From positions 117,772 through 181,771 of the forward strand of contig JBFLYP010000002.1 of assembly GCA_040756575.1 (NCBI GenBank): 64,000 nucleotides of DNA, in the 5' to 3' direction. The notes under the pieces are model-generated. The model was not told the origin of the DNA and did not search any database. It worked only from the letters and a program-made list of their open reading frames with translations. The number at the start of each line of letters is the position of its first letter. Within the stretch, counting starts at the first letter, position 1. Below are positions 15,457-24,325 of the stretch, one piece after another. The translations under genes were made by a program, and so were the position numbers. The stretch is from DTYU01 sp040756575 (lineage in GTDB: Bacteria; Bacillota; Desulfotomaculia; Desulfotomaculales; Ammonificaceae).

Positions 15457-16338
15457 CTACCAGCCGCGATCCTGCATCCGCTCGTGCTGCTGGATGGTCG
15501 GGATTTCTATTCCGGGCATCGCCTCACCAAGATCCTTGGAGATCTCAGCCAGAACCTGTGGGTCATTATAGTGTGTGGTTGCCGCCACAATCGCCCGGGC
15601 GCGTTTCACCGGGTCTTTTGATTTGAAGATCCCCGATCCGACAAAGTTCCCGTCGGCACCGAGCTGCATCATCATCGCTGCATCTGCCGGCGTAGCAATC
15701 CCGCCCGCAGCGAAGTTTACCACCGGCAGCCTTCCGGTCTCGGCAACTTTAAGAACCAATTCATACGGGGCGCCCATTTCTTTTGCTTCGCGCATAAGTT
15801 CTTCCCTTGGCATTCCCTGAAGCCTGCGGATCGCCCCCATGACCAGCCGCATATGGCGGACGGCTTCGACCACGTTGCCGGTACCCGGTTCCCCCTTGGT
15901 GCGGATCATCGCTGCACCCTCGCCAATACGGCGCAACGCTTCGCCCAGGTTTCGCGCCCCGCATACAAACGGCACCTTAAAGGCGTGTTTATCTATGTGG
16001 TGTTGCTCGTCCGCGGGCGTTAGCACCTCGCTCTCGTCGATGTAGTCAACTCCAAGAGCTTCAAGGATCTGTGCCTCCACAAAGTGGCCGATGCGGACCT
16101 TAGCCATTACGGGGATTGTAACCGCATCCATAATGCGCAGGATAACCGCCGGATCGGCCATTCTCGCTACCCCGCCGGCCGCCCGGATATCCGCAGGGAC
16201 ACGCTCCAGGGCCATAACGGCGCACGCCCCGGCTTCTTCGGCGATTTTTGCCTGTTCCGGCGTTGTCACGTCCATGATAACTCCGCCTTTTAACATCTCC
16301 GCCAAGCCTTTTTTAACCGTCCAGGTTCCTTTTTCCAT
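15457..16338 (-). CDS. pdxS: PLP synthase lyase subunit
   Basis: PdxS condenses ribose 5-phosphate, glyceraldehyde 3-phosphate and PdxT-derived ammonia into pyridoxal 5'-phosphate. The 293-residue TIM barrel is highly conserved: GGVIMDVTTPEQAKIAEEAG, MAKVRIGHFVEAQILEALG and FAAGGIATPADAAMMMQLG are seen. It comes first of pdxS-pdxT, upstream of the PLP-dependent aminotransferase and serA. Confidence 0.98.
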   Translation of the reverse strand: MEKGTWTVKKGLAEMLKGGVIMDVTTPEQAKIAEEAGACAVMALERVPADIRAAGGVARMADPAVILRIMDAVTIPVMAKVRIGHFVEAQILEALGVDYIDESEVLTPADEQHHIDKHAFKVPFVCGARNLGEALRRIGEGAAMIRTKGEPGTGNVVEAVRHMRLVMGAIRRLQGMPREELMREAKEMGAPYELVLKVAETGRLPVVNFAAGGIATPADAAMMMQLGADGNFVGSGIFKSKDPVKRARAIVAATTHYNDPQVLAEISKDLGEAMPGIEIPTIQQHERMQDRGW

Positions 16339-16404
16339 AGCCCCTCCCTCCGTATTGAAGTAAATGGGAGTATTATCTAACTGACCTGCGAGTTAAAATT
16401 CCCG

Positions 16405-16436
16405 AAATAAAAAACCCCCGGCCCGACCAGAGGCCG
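16405..16436 (-). terminator. Intrinsic terminator behind uspA
   Basis: Minus-strand hairpin CCGGCC/GGCCGG within a GC-rich stem, ending in GGGTTTTTTATT. It lies about 55 bp past the UspA stop and separates it from pdxS. Confidence 0.8.
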
Positions 16437-16492
16437 GCTACAGGCTAAATTGTACACCGTTCCTTCGACAAAATGCAATAGGAAAAAGGACT

Positions 16493-16945
16493 CTATTTAA
16501 CCAGGGTGACGGGCACAGAGGCCAAATGCACTACTTTGCGTGCCACTCCTCCGAGGATCAGTTCCTGCACGCCTCCCAGGCCGCGCGTTCCCATTATTAT
16601 GTGGTCAAACCCGCCTTCATGTGCGTGCCTGACTATTTCCTCCGCAGGGTCTCCCTCGCGCACGGCGGCGGTTGCTTTTATGCCCCGCCTGCGTAAGATT
16701 TCTACAGCCTCTTCGACCAGGCGCTGCGCTTCCTCCACGAAGAGTGTTTTTAGCTCCTGGCCGTCGACCGGCTGGTCTTTTGCCCGCCAATACAGACGGC
16801 GGCTATACAGCGTCTTGGGTATTGTTATTACTGTAAGCACGGTTATTACCGATTCGGGGATAATTGACGCAAGTTCAGCGGCAAATTCCGCTGCCTTACG
16901 AGATGTTACCGAACCGTCGGTGGGTAGCAAAATCTTATATCCCAT
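16493..16945 (-). CDS. Universal stress protein (UspA family)
   Basis: 150 residues with the UspA fold: ILLPTDGSVTSRKAAEFAAELA at the N-terminus and the ATP-binding phrase GTRGLGGVQELILGGVARKVV at the C-terminus (the G-2x-G-9x-G pattern), suggesting an ATP-binding subtype. The ATG at 16945 has GGGAGAAGG upstream and begins precisely at the fold. Confidence 0.92.
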   Translation of the reverse strand: MGYKILLPTDGSVTSRKAAEFAAELASIIPESVITVLTVITIPKTLYSRRLYWRAKDQPVDGQELKTLFVEEAQRLVEEAVEILRRRGIKATAAVREGDPAEEIVRHAHEGGFDHIIMGTRGLGGVQELILGGVARKVVHLASVPVTLVK

Positions 16946-17178
16946 AAATAACCTTCTCCCAAACCTTCGATCAGAGCCAAATCTTCGCCTCAGAGTCCGC
17001 TTTGAAACCCGGTGCTCAGCGGTGGTCACTTTCTTCAGACTGGAGGCTTCTTTTAGCCGAGTCCCGGACATGTATTTAACCGAGCGCTGGGGCCAAAGCT
17101 TACCGACTACCAACTGTGAATAAATAAATGGAACGCGTTTCCGAGAAACCTTGGCTCGGCAACACTTCAGTTGCTAAG

Positions 17179-19587
17179 CTATTCCTCAAAGACCCTGGCG
17201 ATGGTGGCAACGCTGTCCTGCTCGGCAAGTCGCATCACGACTACGCCGCGCGTCGGCCGCCCCAACACGGGGATTTCTTTAACCTTTAAACGGATTACGG
17301 TACCACCCGCGCTTGCCACTACAACCTCTTCATCCGGGTTTACGGCCTCAACGCCTGCCACAAAACCGCTTTTCGGCGAAACCTTCGCGGCAATGATCCC
17401 AATCCCCCCCCGTGACTGCCGCCGGAAATCAGCGATTTGTGTGCGCTTCCCGTAACCGCGCTCCGTTATAACCAGGAGTTCGCTCCCTGTTCCTACGACA
17501 ACCATGCCGGCAACCGCATCATCCCCGCGGAGCCGGATTCCCCTTACACCGTGTGCTGTGCGGCCCATCGGGCGCACTTCCCTTTCGCTGAAGCGGATGC
17601 TCATACCCTTGCGCGAGATGAGCAGGACCTCGTTGTCGCCGTTCGTTAGCGCCGCGCCGACAAGCTCATCACCGTCATCGAGGTTTATGGTAATTAAACC
17701 GTCACGGCGTATGGCGGCGAAGGCCTCGAGGTTTACTTTTTTGACGACGCCTCCTTTTGTTGTCAGGAAAACATACCTATCCTTCACAAATTCCTTAACT
17801 GGTACGACGGCAGTGACCCGCTCCTCCGCCCCGAGCCGGAGCAGGTTAATGAGCGGCGTACCCCGGGCGTGCCTGCCCGCTTCCGGGATCTCGTACACTC
17901 TAAGCCTGTATGCCTTCCCTGCATTGGTAAAGAACAGAAAATACTGGTGCGTCCCTACAACATAAAGGTGCCTGACAAAATCCTCCTGCCGCGGTTCAAC
18001 TCCCGTTATACCACGCCCGCCCCGATGCTGGCTGCGGTAAGCTGCCTGGCTGCGCCTCTTAATGTAACCCTGGTAGGTGATGGTCACCAGCACCTGCTCA
18101 TCAGGAATCAGGTCTTCGGGGCGGTCTTGAACCTGCTCATCGCTGATCTCCGTCCGCCGCTTGTCGGTAAAACGCTGTTTCGAAGCCGTTATCTCCTCAC
18201 GAATGATTCCTAAGATCTTTTTTTCGTCTGCAAGCACCGCTTCAAGGTAACTTATCGTGTTGCGCAACTCGTTAAGCTCTTCAGCAAGTTTTTCGCGCTC
18301 CAATCCGGTCAGACGCTGCAGCCGCATGTCAAGGATCGCCTGTGCCTGTCGCTCGGTCAGGCCGAAACGTTCCATTAACCCTGTGCGCGCCGCCTGCACG
18401 TCCGGCGCCGCCTTGATGAGCGCAACCACTGCATCGATGTTGGCGAGGGCGATGTTAAGCCCTTCCACGATCTCCAGTCTGTTACGCGCCTCCCGGAGTT
18501 CAAACCGGCACCGGCGGGTAACGACCTCCTTTTGGTGGTCAAGATAGTGCTGCAGCACCTCTTTGAGGTTCAGGACCTTTGGCTGACCGCCGACCAACGC
18601 GAGCATGATGACACCGAAGGTATCCTGTAGCTGCGTATGTTTGTATAGGCGGTTCAAGACGACGTGGGGGTCCACATCCCGCCTGAGCTCAATAACGATC
18701 CTCATGCCGCGCCGGTCGGATTCATCCCTTAAATCAGTAATGCCGTCTAAACGGCGCTCCCTGACAAACTCCGCAATCTTTTCGAGCAGGCGTGCCTTGT
18801 TTACCTGGTACGGGATCTCTGTCACGACGATGACATTCTTTCCGCCCTGCCGTTCAATTTCCACCCTGCCCCTGACCAGTATGCTTCCACGCCCGGTGGT
18901 ATAAGCTGAGCGGATTCCCTCACGTCCTAAGATAATCCCTCCAGTTGGAAAGTCCGGACCGGGAATAATACGGGTAAGCTCCTCCACGCTGATACCGGGA
19001 TTGTCAATCAGCGCAAGAACCCCGTCGATGACCTCGCCGATGTTATGCGGGGGTATATTCGTAGCCATACCGACTGCAATCCCTGCAGAACCGTTAATTA
19101 AAAGATTTGGAACCCGGGAGGGCAAAATGACCGGCTCCTTGGTGGAGCCGTCGTAGTTGGGAACAAAGTCCACCGTCTCCTTGCCGATGTCTCTGAGCAT
19201 CTCTGTGGCGAGCCGCGATAGCCGGGCTTCCGTGTAACGCATTGCAGCCGGAGCGTCGCCGTCCACAGAACCAAAGTTCCCATGCCCGTCAACCAAAGGG
19301 TAGCGGCTGGCGAAATCCTGCGCAAGGCGCACCAAGGCATCATATACCGCCGCGTCCCCGTGCGGGTGGTACCGTGCGAGGACCTCGCCTACGATGTAAG
19401 CTGACTTCCGGTGCGGCTTGTCAGGAGTCATACCGATATCGTGCATAGCGTACAGGATTCTCCGGTGCACCGGCTTCAGTCCGTCTCTGACATCCGGTAG
19501 CGCCCTGCCGATAATCACACTCATGGCGTAGTCCAGGTAGGACTGCCGCATCTCTTCGCCGATATCAACTGGAACAACCTTACCCAA
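17179..19587 (-). CDS. gyrA: DNA gyrase subunit A
   Basis: GyrA cuts and rejoins DNA. The 802-residue length is normal. The catalytic Tyr118 lies in AAMRYTEARL. The quinolone-resistance region reads HPHGDAAVYDALVR, so the residue matching E. coli Ser83 is Ala79 here, while Asp87 is conserved (Asp83). The C-terminal beta-pinwheel has repeats such as GRTAHGVRGIRLRGDD (GyrA box region) and GRPTRGVVVMRL. The start ATG lies 135 bp behind gyrB. Confidence 0.98.
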   Translation of the reverse strand: MGKVVPVDIGEEMRQSYLDYAMSVIIGRALPDVRDGLKPVHRRILYAMHDIGMTPDKPHRKSAYIVGEVLARYHPHGDAAVYDALVRLAQDFASRYPLVDGHGNFGSVDGDAPAAMRYTEARLSRLATEMLRDIGKETVDFVPNYDGSTKEPVILPSRVPNLLINGSAGIAVGMATNIPPHNIGEVIDGVLALIDNPGISVEELTRIIPGPDFPTGGIILGREGIRSAYTTGRGSILVRGRVEIERQGGKNVIVVTEIPYQVNKARLLEKIAEFVRERRLDGITDLRDESDRRGMRIVIELRRDVDPHVVLNRLYKHTQLQDTFGVIMLALVGGQPKVLNLKEVLQHYLDHQKEVVTRRCRFELREARNRLEIVEGLNIALANIDAVVALIKAAPDVQAARTGLMERFGLTERQAQAILDMRLQRLTGLEREKLAEELNELRNTISYLEAVLADEKKILGIIREEITASKQRFTDKRRTEISDEQVQDRPEDLIPDEQVLVTITYQGYIKRRSQAAYRSQHRGGRGITGVEPRQEDFVRHLYVVGTHQYFLFFTNAGKAYRLRVYEIPEAGRHARGTPLINLLRLGAEERVTAVVPVKEFVKDRYVFLTTKGGVVKKVNLEAFAAIRRDGLITINLDDGDELVGAALTNGDNEVLLISRKGMSIRFSEREVRPMGRTAHGVRGIRLRGDDAVAGMVVVGTGSELLVITERGYGKRTQIADFRRQSRGGIGIIAAKVSPKSGFVAGVEAVNPDEEVVVASAGGTVIRLKVKEIPVLGRPTRGVVVMRLAEQDSVATIARVFEE

Positions 19588-19721
19588 AATGTGTTAAACT
19601 CCCTTCCTGCCCGCCGCTATACCGTCTGCGCTTTTAGCGGGGCCCATCCATCCTTAATTTTAACCAATCTGTTAGTCCGGTAAACGTTTGTTACCGTCAC
19701 TTTGACAGAAGTCCTGGCACG

Positions 19722-21629
19722 TCATACGTCAAGGTTTCGCACGTGCCTGGCGTACTGCTGGATGAACTCCCGTCGCGGTTCAACGGTGTCCCCCATCAAA
19801 GTGCTGAAAAGCTGATCCGCTGCCACAGCATCGGCTAAGTTGACCTGGAGGATTATCCGACGCTCGGGATTCATTGTGGTCTCCCAAAGCTGCTCGGGGT
19901 TCATCTCACCTAAGCCTTTGTAGCGCTGAATCGCAATACCGTTTCGTCCTACCTGCTCCAACAACCTTTCCAACTCGGCGTCGTTATAGACGTAAAACTG
20001 CTCTTTACCCTTTTTTACCCTGTAGAGCGGGGGTTGGGCTATATATACGTACCCCGCTTCGATCAGGGGACGCATATAACGGTAAAAGAAGGTCAGCAGC
20101 AGCGTCCGGATATGCGCCCCGTCCACGTCGGCATCGGTCATTATAATCAATTTGCAGTAACGCGCCTTGGCCAAATCGAAATCATCCCCGATTCCCGTGC
20201 CGAGCGCTGTAATGAGAGCCCGTATTTCTTCATTGGCTAAAATCTTGTCGAAGCGCGCCTTTTCGACGTTGATAATTTTGCCGCGCAGCGGCAGTATCGC
20301 CTGGTAGCGCCTGTCGCGTCCCTGCTTCGCCGAACCGCCGGCCGAATCCCCCTCTACGATGTAAAGTTCGCTTAACTCGGGGTTTCGTTCCGAGCAATCC
20401 GCCAATTTCCCCGGGAGGGTCGTGTTTTCCAAAAGACTCTTCCGCCTGGTCAGTTCGCGTGCTTTACGCGCAGCCTCTCGCGCCCGGGCGGCGGAGATCG
20501 CCTTCTCGACAATCCGGCGAGCAAGCGCCGGATTTTCTTCCAAAAAAGAGGTAAGGCCTTCCGAGACGACCGTATCTGTTATGCCTCTAACCTCGGTGTT
20601 GCCGAGTTTAGTCTTCGTCTGGCCCTCGAATTGAGGCTCCGGCACCTTAACGCTTATGACCGCGGTCAGGCCCTCCCTAATGTCCTCGCCCCCGAGGCTC
20701 TGTCCGTTCTTCAACTGCCCGTATTTCCTACCGTACTCGTTGACCACACGGGTCAGCGCAGCCTTAAACCCGGCCTCATGCGTGCCGCCGTCAACCGTTC
20801 TTATGGTATTAGCGTATGAAAAGATGTTTTCAAGGTAGCCGTCGTGGTACTGGATCGCCGCCTCAACCCATACGCCTCCCTGCTGCCGCGCAATGTATAT
20901 CGGTTCAGGATTCATGACTTCACGGCTCTTGTTTAAATAACGGACAAAGTCCTTGACCCCGCCGCTGTGGTGAAAGACCTGCTCTGAACCCGCCCGCTCG
21001 TCGCGCAATGTTATGCGGATCTCAGGCGTTAGGAAGGATAGTTCTCGTAAGCGCTGCGCAATTACTTCCTGATTGAACACGGTCTCCTCGAAAATCTCGG
21101 CGTCCGGTTTAAACCTGACCGTGGTTCCTGTTAAGTTTGTGGCTCCAGTCACCGTGAGCCCGGTAACAGGCAAACCGCGCTCAAAACGCTGATACCAAAC
21201 GCTCCCGTCCCTTTTTACTTCCACCTCGAGCCACTCCGACAGAGCATTAACAACTGATACACCGACCCCGTGTAGCCCTCCCGATACCTTATAGCCGGCA
21301 CCGCCAAACTTTCCGCCCGCGTGCAGCATCGTCAGGACCACCTCAACTGCCGGGCGTCCTACCTGCGGGTGGATATCAACAGGAATCCCTCTTCCGTCGT
21401 CCTCAACAATAACGGTGTTGTCACGGGTGATCGTCACGCGTATATCCCGGCAAAAACCGGCCAGTGCTTCGTCGATGCTGTTGTCCACCACTTCATACAC
21501 AAGGTGGTGAAGCCCTTTGGACCCGGTACTGCCTATATACATACCGGGGCGCCTGCGTACTGCTTCAAGCCCTTCGAGAACCTGGATCTGCGTTGCATCG
21601 TAGGCAACCGGATCCTTTTCTTGCCTCAA
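19722..21629 (-). CDS. gyrB: DNA gyrase subunit B
   Basis: GyrB is the ATPase subunit of gyrase. The 635 residues show the GHKL ATPase (EVVDNSIDEALAGF, DDGRGIPVDIHP, GGLHGVGVSVVNALS) and the TOPRIM domain (IVEGDSAGGSAKQGRDR, MTDADVDGAHIRTLLL). The protein starts at TTG 21629, spaced from GAAAGGAG. A TATAAT lies near 21676 on the minus strand, but no good -35 is seen. Confidence 0.98.
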   Translation of the reverse strand: MRQEKDPVAYDATQIQVLEGLEAVRRRPGMYIGSTGSKGLHHLVYEVVDNSIDEALAGFCRDIRVTITRDNTVIVEDDGRGIPVDIHPQVGRPAVEVVLTMLHAGGKFGGAGYKVSGGLHGVGVSVVNALSEWLEVEVKRDGSVWYQRFERGLPVTGLTVTGATNLTGTTVRFKPDAEIFEETVFNQEVIAQRLRELSFLTPEIRITLRDERAGSEQVFHHSGGVKDFVRYLNKSREVMNPEPIYIARQQGGVWVEAAIQYHDGYLENIFSYANTIRTVDGGTHEAGFKAALTRVVNEYGRKYGQLKNGQSLGGEDIREGLTAVISVKVPEPQFEGQTKTKLGNTEVRGITDTVVSEGLTSFLEENPALARRIVEKAISAARAREAARKARELTRRKSLLENTTLPGKLADCSERNPELSELYIVEGDSAGGSAKQGRDRRYQAILPLRGKIINVEKARFDKILANEEIRALITALGTGIGDDFDLAKARYCKLIIMTDADVDGAHIRTLLLTFFYRYMRPLIEAGYVYIAQPPLYRVKKGKEQFYVYNDAELERLLEQVGRNGIAIQRYKGLGEMNPEQLWETTMNPERRIILQVNLADAVAADQLFSTLMGDTVEPRREFIQQYARHVRNLDV

Positions 21630-21728
21630 AGATATAAGCTCCTTTCTAAAAAAACTTAACGAAAAGCACCAAAAAGATTATACCACGGGAGATGCCTCCT
21701 TTGTGTGCCAATAAAACGCGCCGTGGTT

Positions 21729-21986
21729 TTACCCCTCATCTAACAAGACAGATTCGGCCCGCTTCTTTAATGTGTAGCAGGATATGGAACTGATGAACAC
21801 CCGGTCTGTAGTCAATACAATCGACCGCTCTTTCCCTTCTTCTGAAAGGTTTGTAAAACGGTCCTCGCTGCGCATCGCACGCAGAAAGTTCCGGGTAGGC
21901 CCGGCAACATGGACGTCGTAATCAAGCACCGCAATCAGATCCTTCTTCGGTATAACTACCTCGTTTCCAATGTGCAGCAGCATCAT
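21729..21986 (-). CDS. remB: RemB-like (YaaB, DUF370) regulator
   Basis: 85 residues of the YaaB/RemB family, a small DNA-binding-type regulator of biofilm matrix genes in Bacillus. It has the family start MLLHIGNEVVIPKKDLIAVLD and the block IVLTTDRVFISSISCYTLKKR. The recF-remB-gyrB order is the same as in Bacillus and Clostridia. Its ATG abuts the recF stop, with the ribosome binding site inside recF. Confidence 0.92.
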   Translation of the reverse strand: MMLLHIGNEVVIPKKDLIAVLDYDVHVAGPTRNFLRAMRSEDRFTNLSEEGKERSIVLTTDRVFISSISCYTLKKRAESVLLDEG

Positions 21987-23075
21987 TTAACCCCCCGGTT
22001 TTATTTTAATTGTTCCCGATTCTATCCAAAAAGTACACCCTTTGAGATCCGCAACCGGTTCCGTGGCTGTGATAAAAACCTGCCTTCCTGCCAATGCCGA
22101 CGACAGGGCTCCTCTACGCTTGTAATCAAGCTCAGAAAAGATGTCATCAAGCAGGCACACAATCCGTTCATTTTCTCTCTGTTCGAGCAGTCGGGCTTCT
22201 GCGAGCTTCGTAGCAAGTACGGCCGTTCTCTGTTCGCCACGCGAACCTTGGTGGCGCAAATCCCTGCCGTCTACTAAAAAAGAAAAGTCATCACGGTGCG
22301 GACCTACCAGCGTCTGTCCGGATTGCAACTCTTGTTTCTCAATGGAAAGCAACTTCTCAAAAAACCTTTCTTTAAAGGCAGATTCCGACTCAGCCACTCC
22401 CGCGGACCCAAGATACCTTACAGAAAGTTTGGCACCGGCTATTTCACGGTAGTAAGACGCGACAATAGGAGCTATAGAAGCGAGTGCCTTGAACCTCAGC
22501 AGGGTTAAGACGCTGCCGGTATCTGCAACTGCCTCGGTCCAGATCCTGAGCTCAGGCGTGGCTTTATCTGAACCTTGAAAGCGGCGTAGAAGAGCATTGC
22601 GATGGCTAAGGGCTTGGTGGTATTTACGGTATGAACTGTAGTAACCGGGTAGTGTTCCCATAAAAATGTTATCAAAAAATCGCCTCCGCTCGCCCGGCGA
22701 CCCAGCCGTTATTTGAAGATCCTCGGGACGAAATAGTAAAACAGCTAAATAACCGGGGAAAGCGCGCCTGCTCACCTCCTTTCCATTTAAAATCAACCTT
22801 TTTCCGCTAGAGCTTATTTCAACCGCTGTTCCGCTATCAAGCCCGCCTTTGTTAACAGTCGCACGCAGAACGGCTTTGTTTTCCCCGGTGCGAATAGCTT
22901 CATATTCCCGCACGGTCCGGAAGGAATATCCGCACAGGCAAAAATGAATCACCTCAAGGAGGTTTGTCTTTCCCGCCGTATTTTCCCCGATCAGCAGGTT
23001 TATGCCCTCCGCAGGGCCGAAGCCGGCCTCCTTGTAGTTTCTAAAGTTTCGCAAGCTCAGTGATACCAGGCGCAC
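21987..23075 (-). CDS. recF: DNA replication and repair protein RecF
   Basis: RecF loads RecA with RecO and RecR at gaps. The 362-residue SMC-like ATPase has Walker A GENTAGKTN (residues 32-40), signature region GPHRDDFSF, and Walker B CLLDDIFSELD. It lies 14 bp behind dnaN, in the classical dnaA-dnaN-recF order. Confidence 0.97.
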   Translation of the reverse strand: MRLVSLSLRNFRNYKEAGFGPAEGINLLIGENTAGKTNLLEVIHFCLCGYSFRTVREYEAIRTGENKAVLRATVNKGGLDSGTAVEISSSGKRLILNGKEVSRRAFPGYLAVLLFRPEDLQITAGSPGERRRFFDNIFMGTLPGYYSSYRKYHQALSHRNALLRRFQGSDKATPELRIWTEAVADTGSVLTLLRFKALASIAPIVASYYREIAGAKLSVRYLGSAGVAESESAFKERFFEKLLSIEKQELQSGQTLVGPHRDDFSFLVDGRDLRHQGSRGEQRTAVLATKLAEARLLEQRENERIVCLLDDIFSELDYKRRGALSSALAGRQVFITATEPVADLKGCTFWIESGTIKIKPGG

Positions 23076-23089
23076 TTTTACCCTGTGGG

Positions 23090-24187
23090 CTACAATAGTC
23101 TCAACGGTAACACAAGAGCAAGGTAGCCGGGGCTGTCCGGTAACCTGATTACTGCCGGCCCCATATTTCCATTGAAACCGACCTCTACAGACTCGCTCTC
23201 TGCAGCACGCAGCGCCTCCAAAAGATAGGTTGAATTAAAGGCAACTTCAACATCTTCTCCTTCCGTTTGCATCGAAAGTGTTTCTCTCAGTCCTCCTACT
23301 TCTGATTGCGCATGGACGCTGAGATTACCGCCAGAAACTCTAATTATCACACTTGGGACGTCACTTCCCGCCATTACTTGTGCCCTCTCTACACCGTTTA
23401 TAAAGTTCAAACGGTTGCCCCTTATAAGCGTATGGGCCTGGTTCTGCGGTATGGCTGCACGCCACTCAGGAAAACGTCCCTCTATCAGTCGCGTGTAAAT
23501 CTCTACGCCGTCAAGGAAGAAGGCCGCCTGGCCGGGCGCAAGGCTTATCGTTAAATCTTCCGACAACTGCCCAATGACACGCTCCACTTCCCGTAGTGCT
23601 TTAGCCGGTATGATACTTGACGCAGCGGCTCCGGACCCGACCGTCGATTCATGGACGGCAAGTCGGTGACCATCAGTGGCTGCGAGCGTTAGTACACCGT
23701 CCCTTACTTCGAACTGGACACCGGTAAATACCGGACGGAGTTCATCCTTCCCTGCTGCATAGAGAGTACACCTTAGTGCCTCTCTAAATCCCGGCCCGGG
23801 TTTTATTGGCAGTTTCTCTTCTCCTTCCAATGTAAGAAGAGGGAACTCCTCTGGCAGATAACCTGCCAACTGAACTTCACCGCCGGCGTAGGTCATTACA
23901 ACATTGGGACCGCTTCCCTGTACTTCTATTTTCCCTTCGCCGAGCCGCCTTATTATCTCGGATACCTGCCTTGCCGGAACAACTACCTCTCCTTCTCTGT
24001 ACACCTCGAGCGCCGGCACCCGGCACCGTATCATTAGCTCCAGGTCTGTTCCGGTCAGTTCCACTGAGTTTTCTTCTGCCTTCATTAGAAAACCCGCTGT
24101 TATTGGTAACGGGCTTCGTGAAGGTACAGCCCTGAGGGCGGCGCTCACTGCGATCATCAAGGTTTCTCTGTTTACGGTAAAATGCAT
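23090..24187 (-). CDS. dnaN: DNA polymerase III beta sliding clamp
   Basis: 365 residues; three clamp domains with ILPITAGFLMKAEENSVELTGTD-type sequence in the first domain and the C-terminal YLALVLPLRLL tail. The ATG at 24187 begins at MHFTVNRETL, the usual N-terminus. A GTG nine nt earlier is possible but the spacing is poor. Confidence 0.97.
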   Translation of the reverse strand: MHFTVNRETLMIAVSAALRAVPSRSPLPITAGFLMKAEENSVELTGTDLELMIRCRVPALEVYREGEVVVPARQVSEIIRRLGEGKIEVQGSGPNVVMTYAGGEVQLAGYLPEEFPLLTLEGEEKLPIKPGPGFREALRCTLYAAGKDELRPVFTGVQFEVRDGVLTLAATDGHRLAVHESTVGSGAAASSIIPAKALREVERVIGQLSEDLTISLAPGQAAFFLDGVEIYTRLIEGRFPEWRAAIPQNQAHTLIRGNRLNFINGVERAQVMAGSDVPSVIIRVSGGNLSVHAQSEVGGLRETLSMQTEGEDVEVAFNSTYLLEALRAAESESVEVGFNGNMGPAVIRLPDSPGYLALVLPLRLL

Positions 24188-24325
24188 TATTACGGTCACC
24201 GTCCTGATCAAGATGATTATAAAACTAAATAATATAGAGCATTATAGTTGTAGTAATAGCTGTGATTATGTTGATATCTTAGTTCAAAGCGAGAGAATGG
24301 AGCAAAGTAATTGTGAAATTTAGTG
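24188..24325. other. AT-rich dnaA-dnaN spacer, candidate DNA-unwinding element
   Basis: A short stretch that is clearly richer in A and T than its surroundings (e.g. TTATAAAACTAAATAATATA). In Firmicutes with bipartite origins the unwinding element lies here. I found no consensus DnaA box in it. Role inferred from position and composition. Confidence 0.45.
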
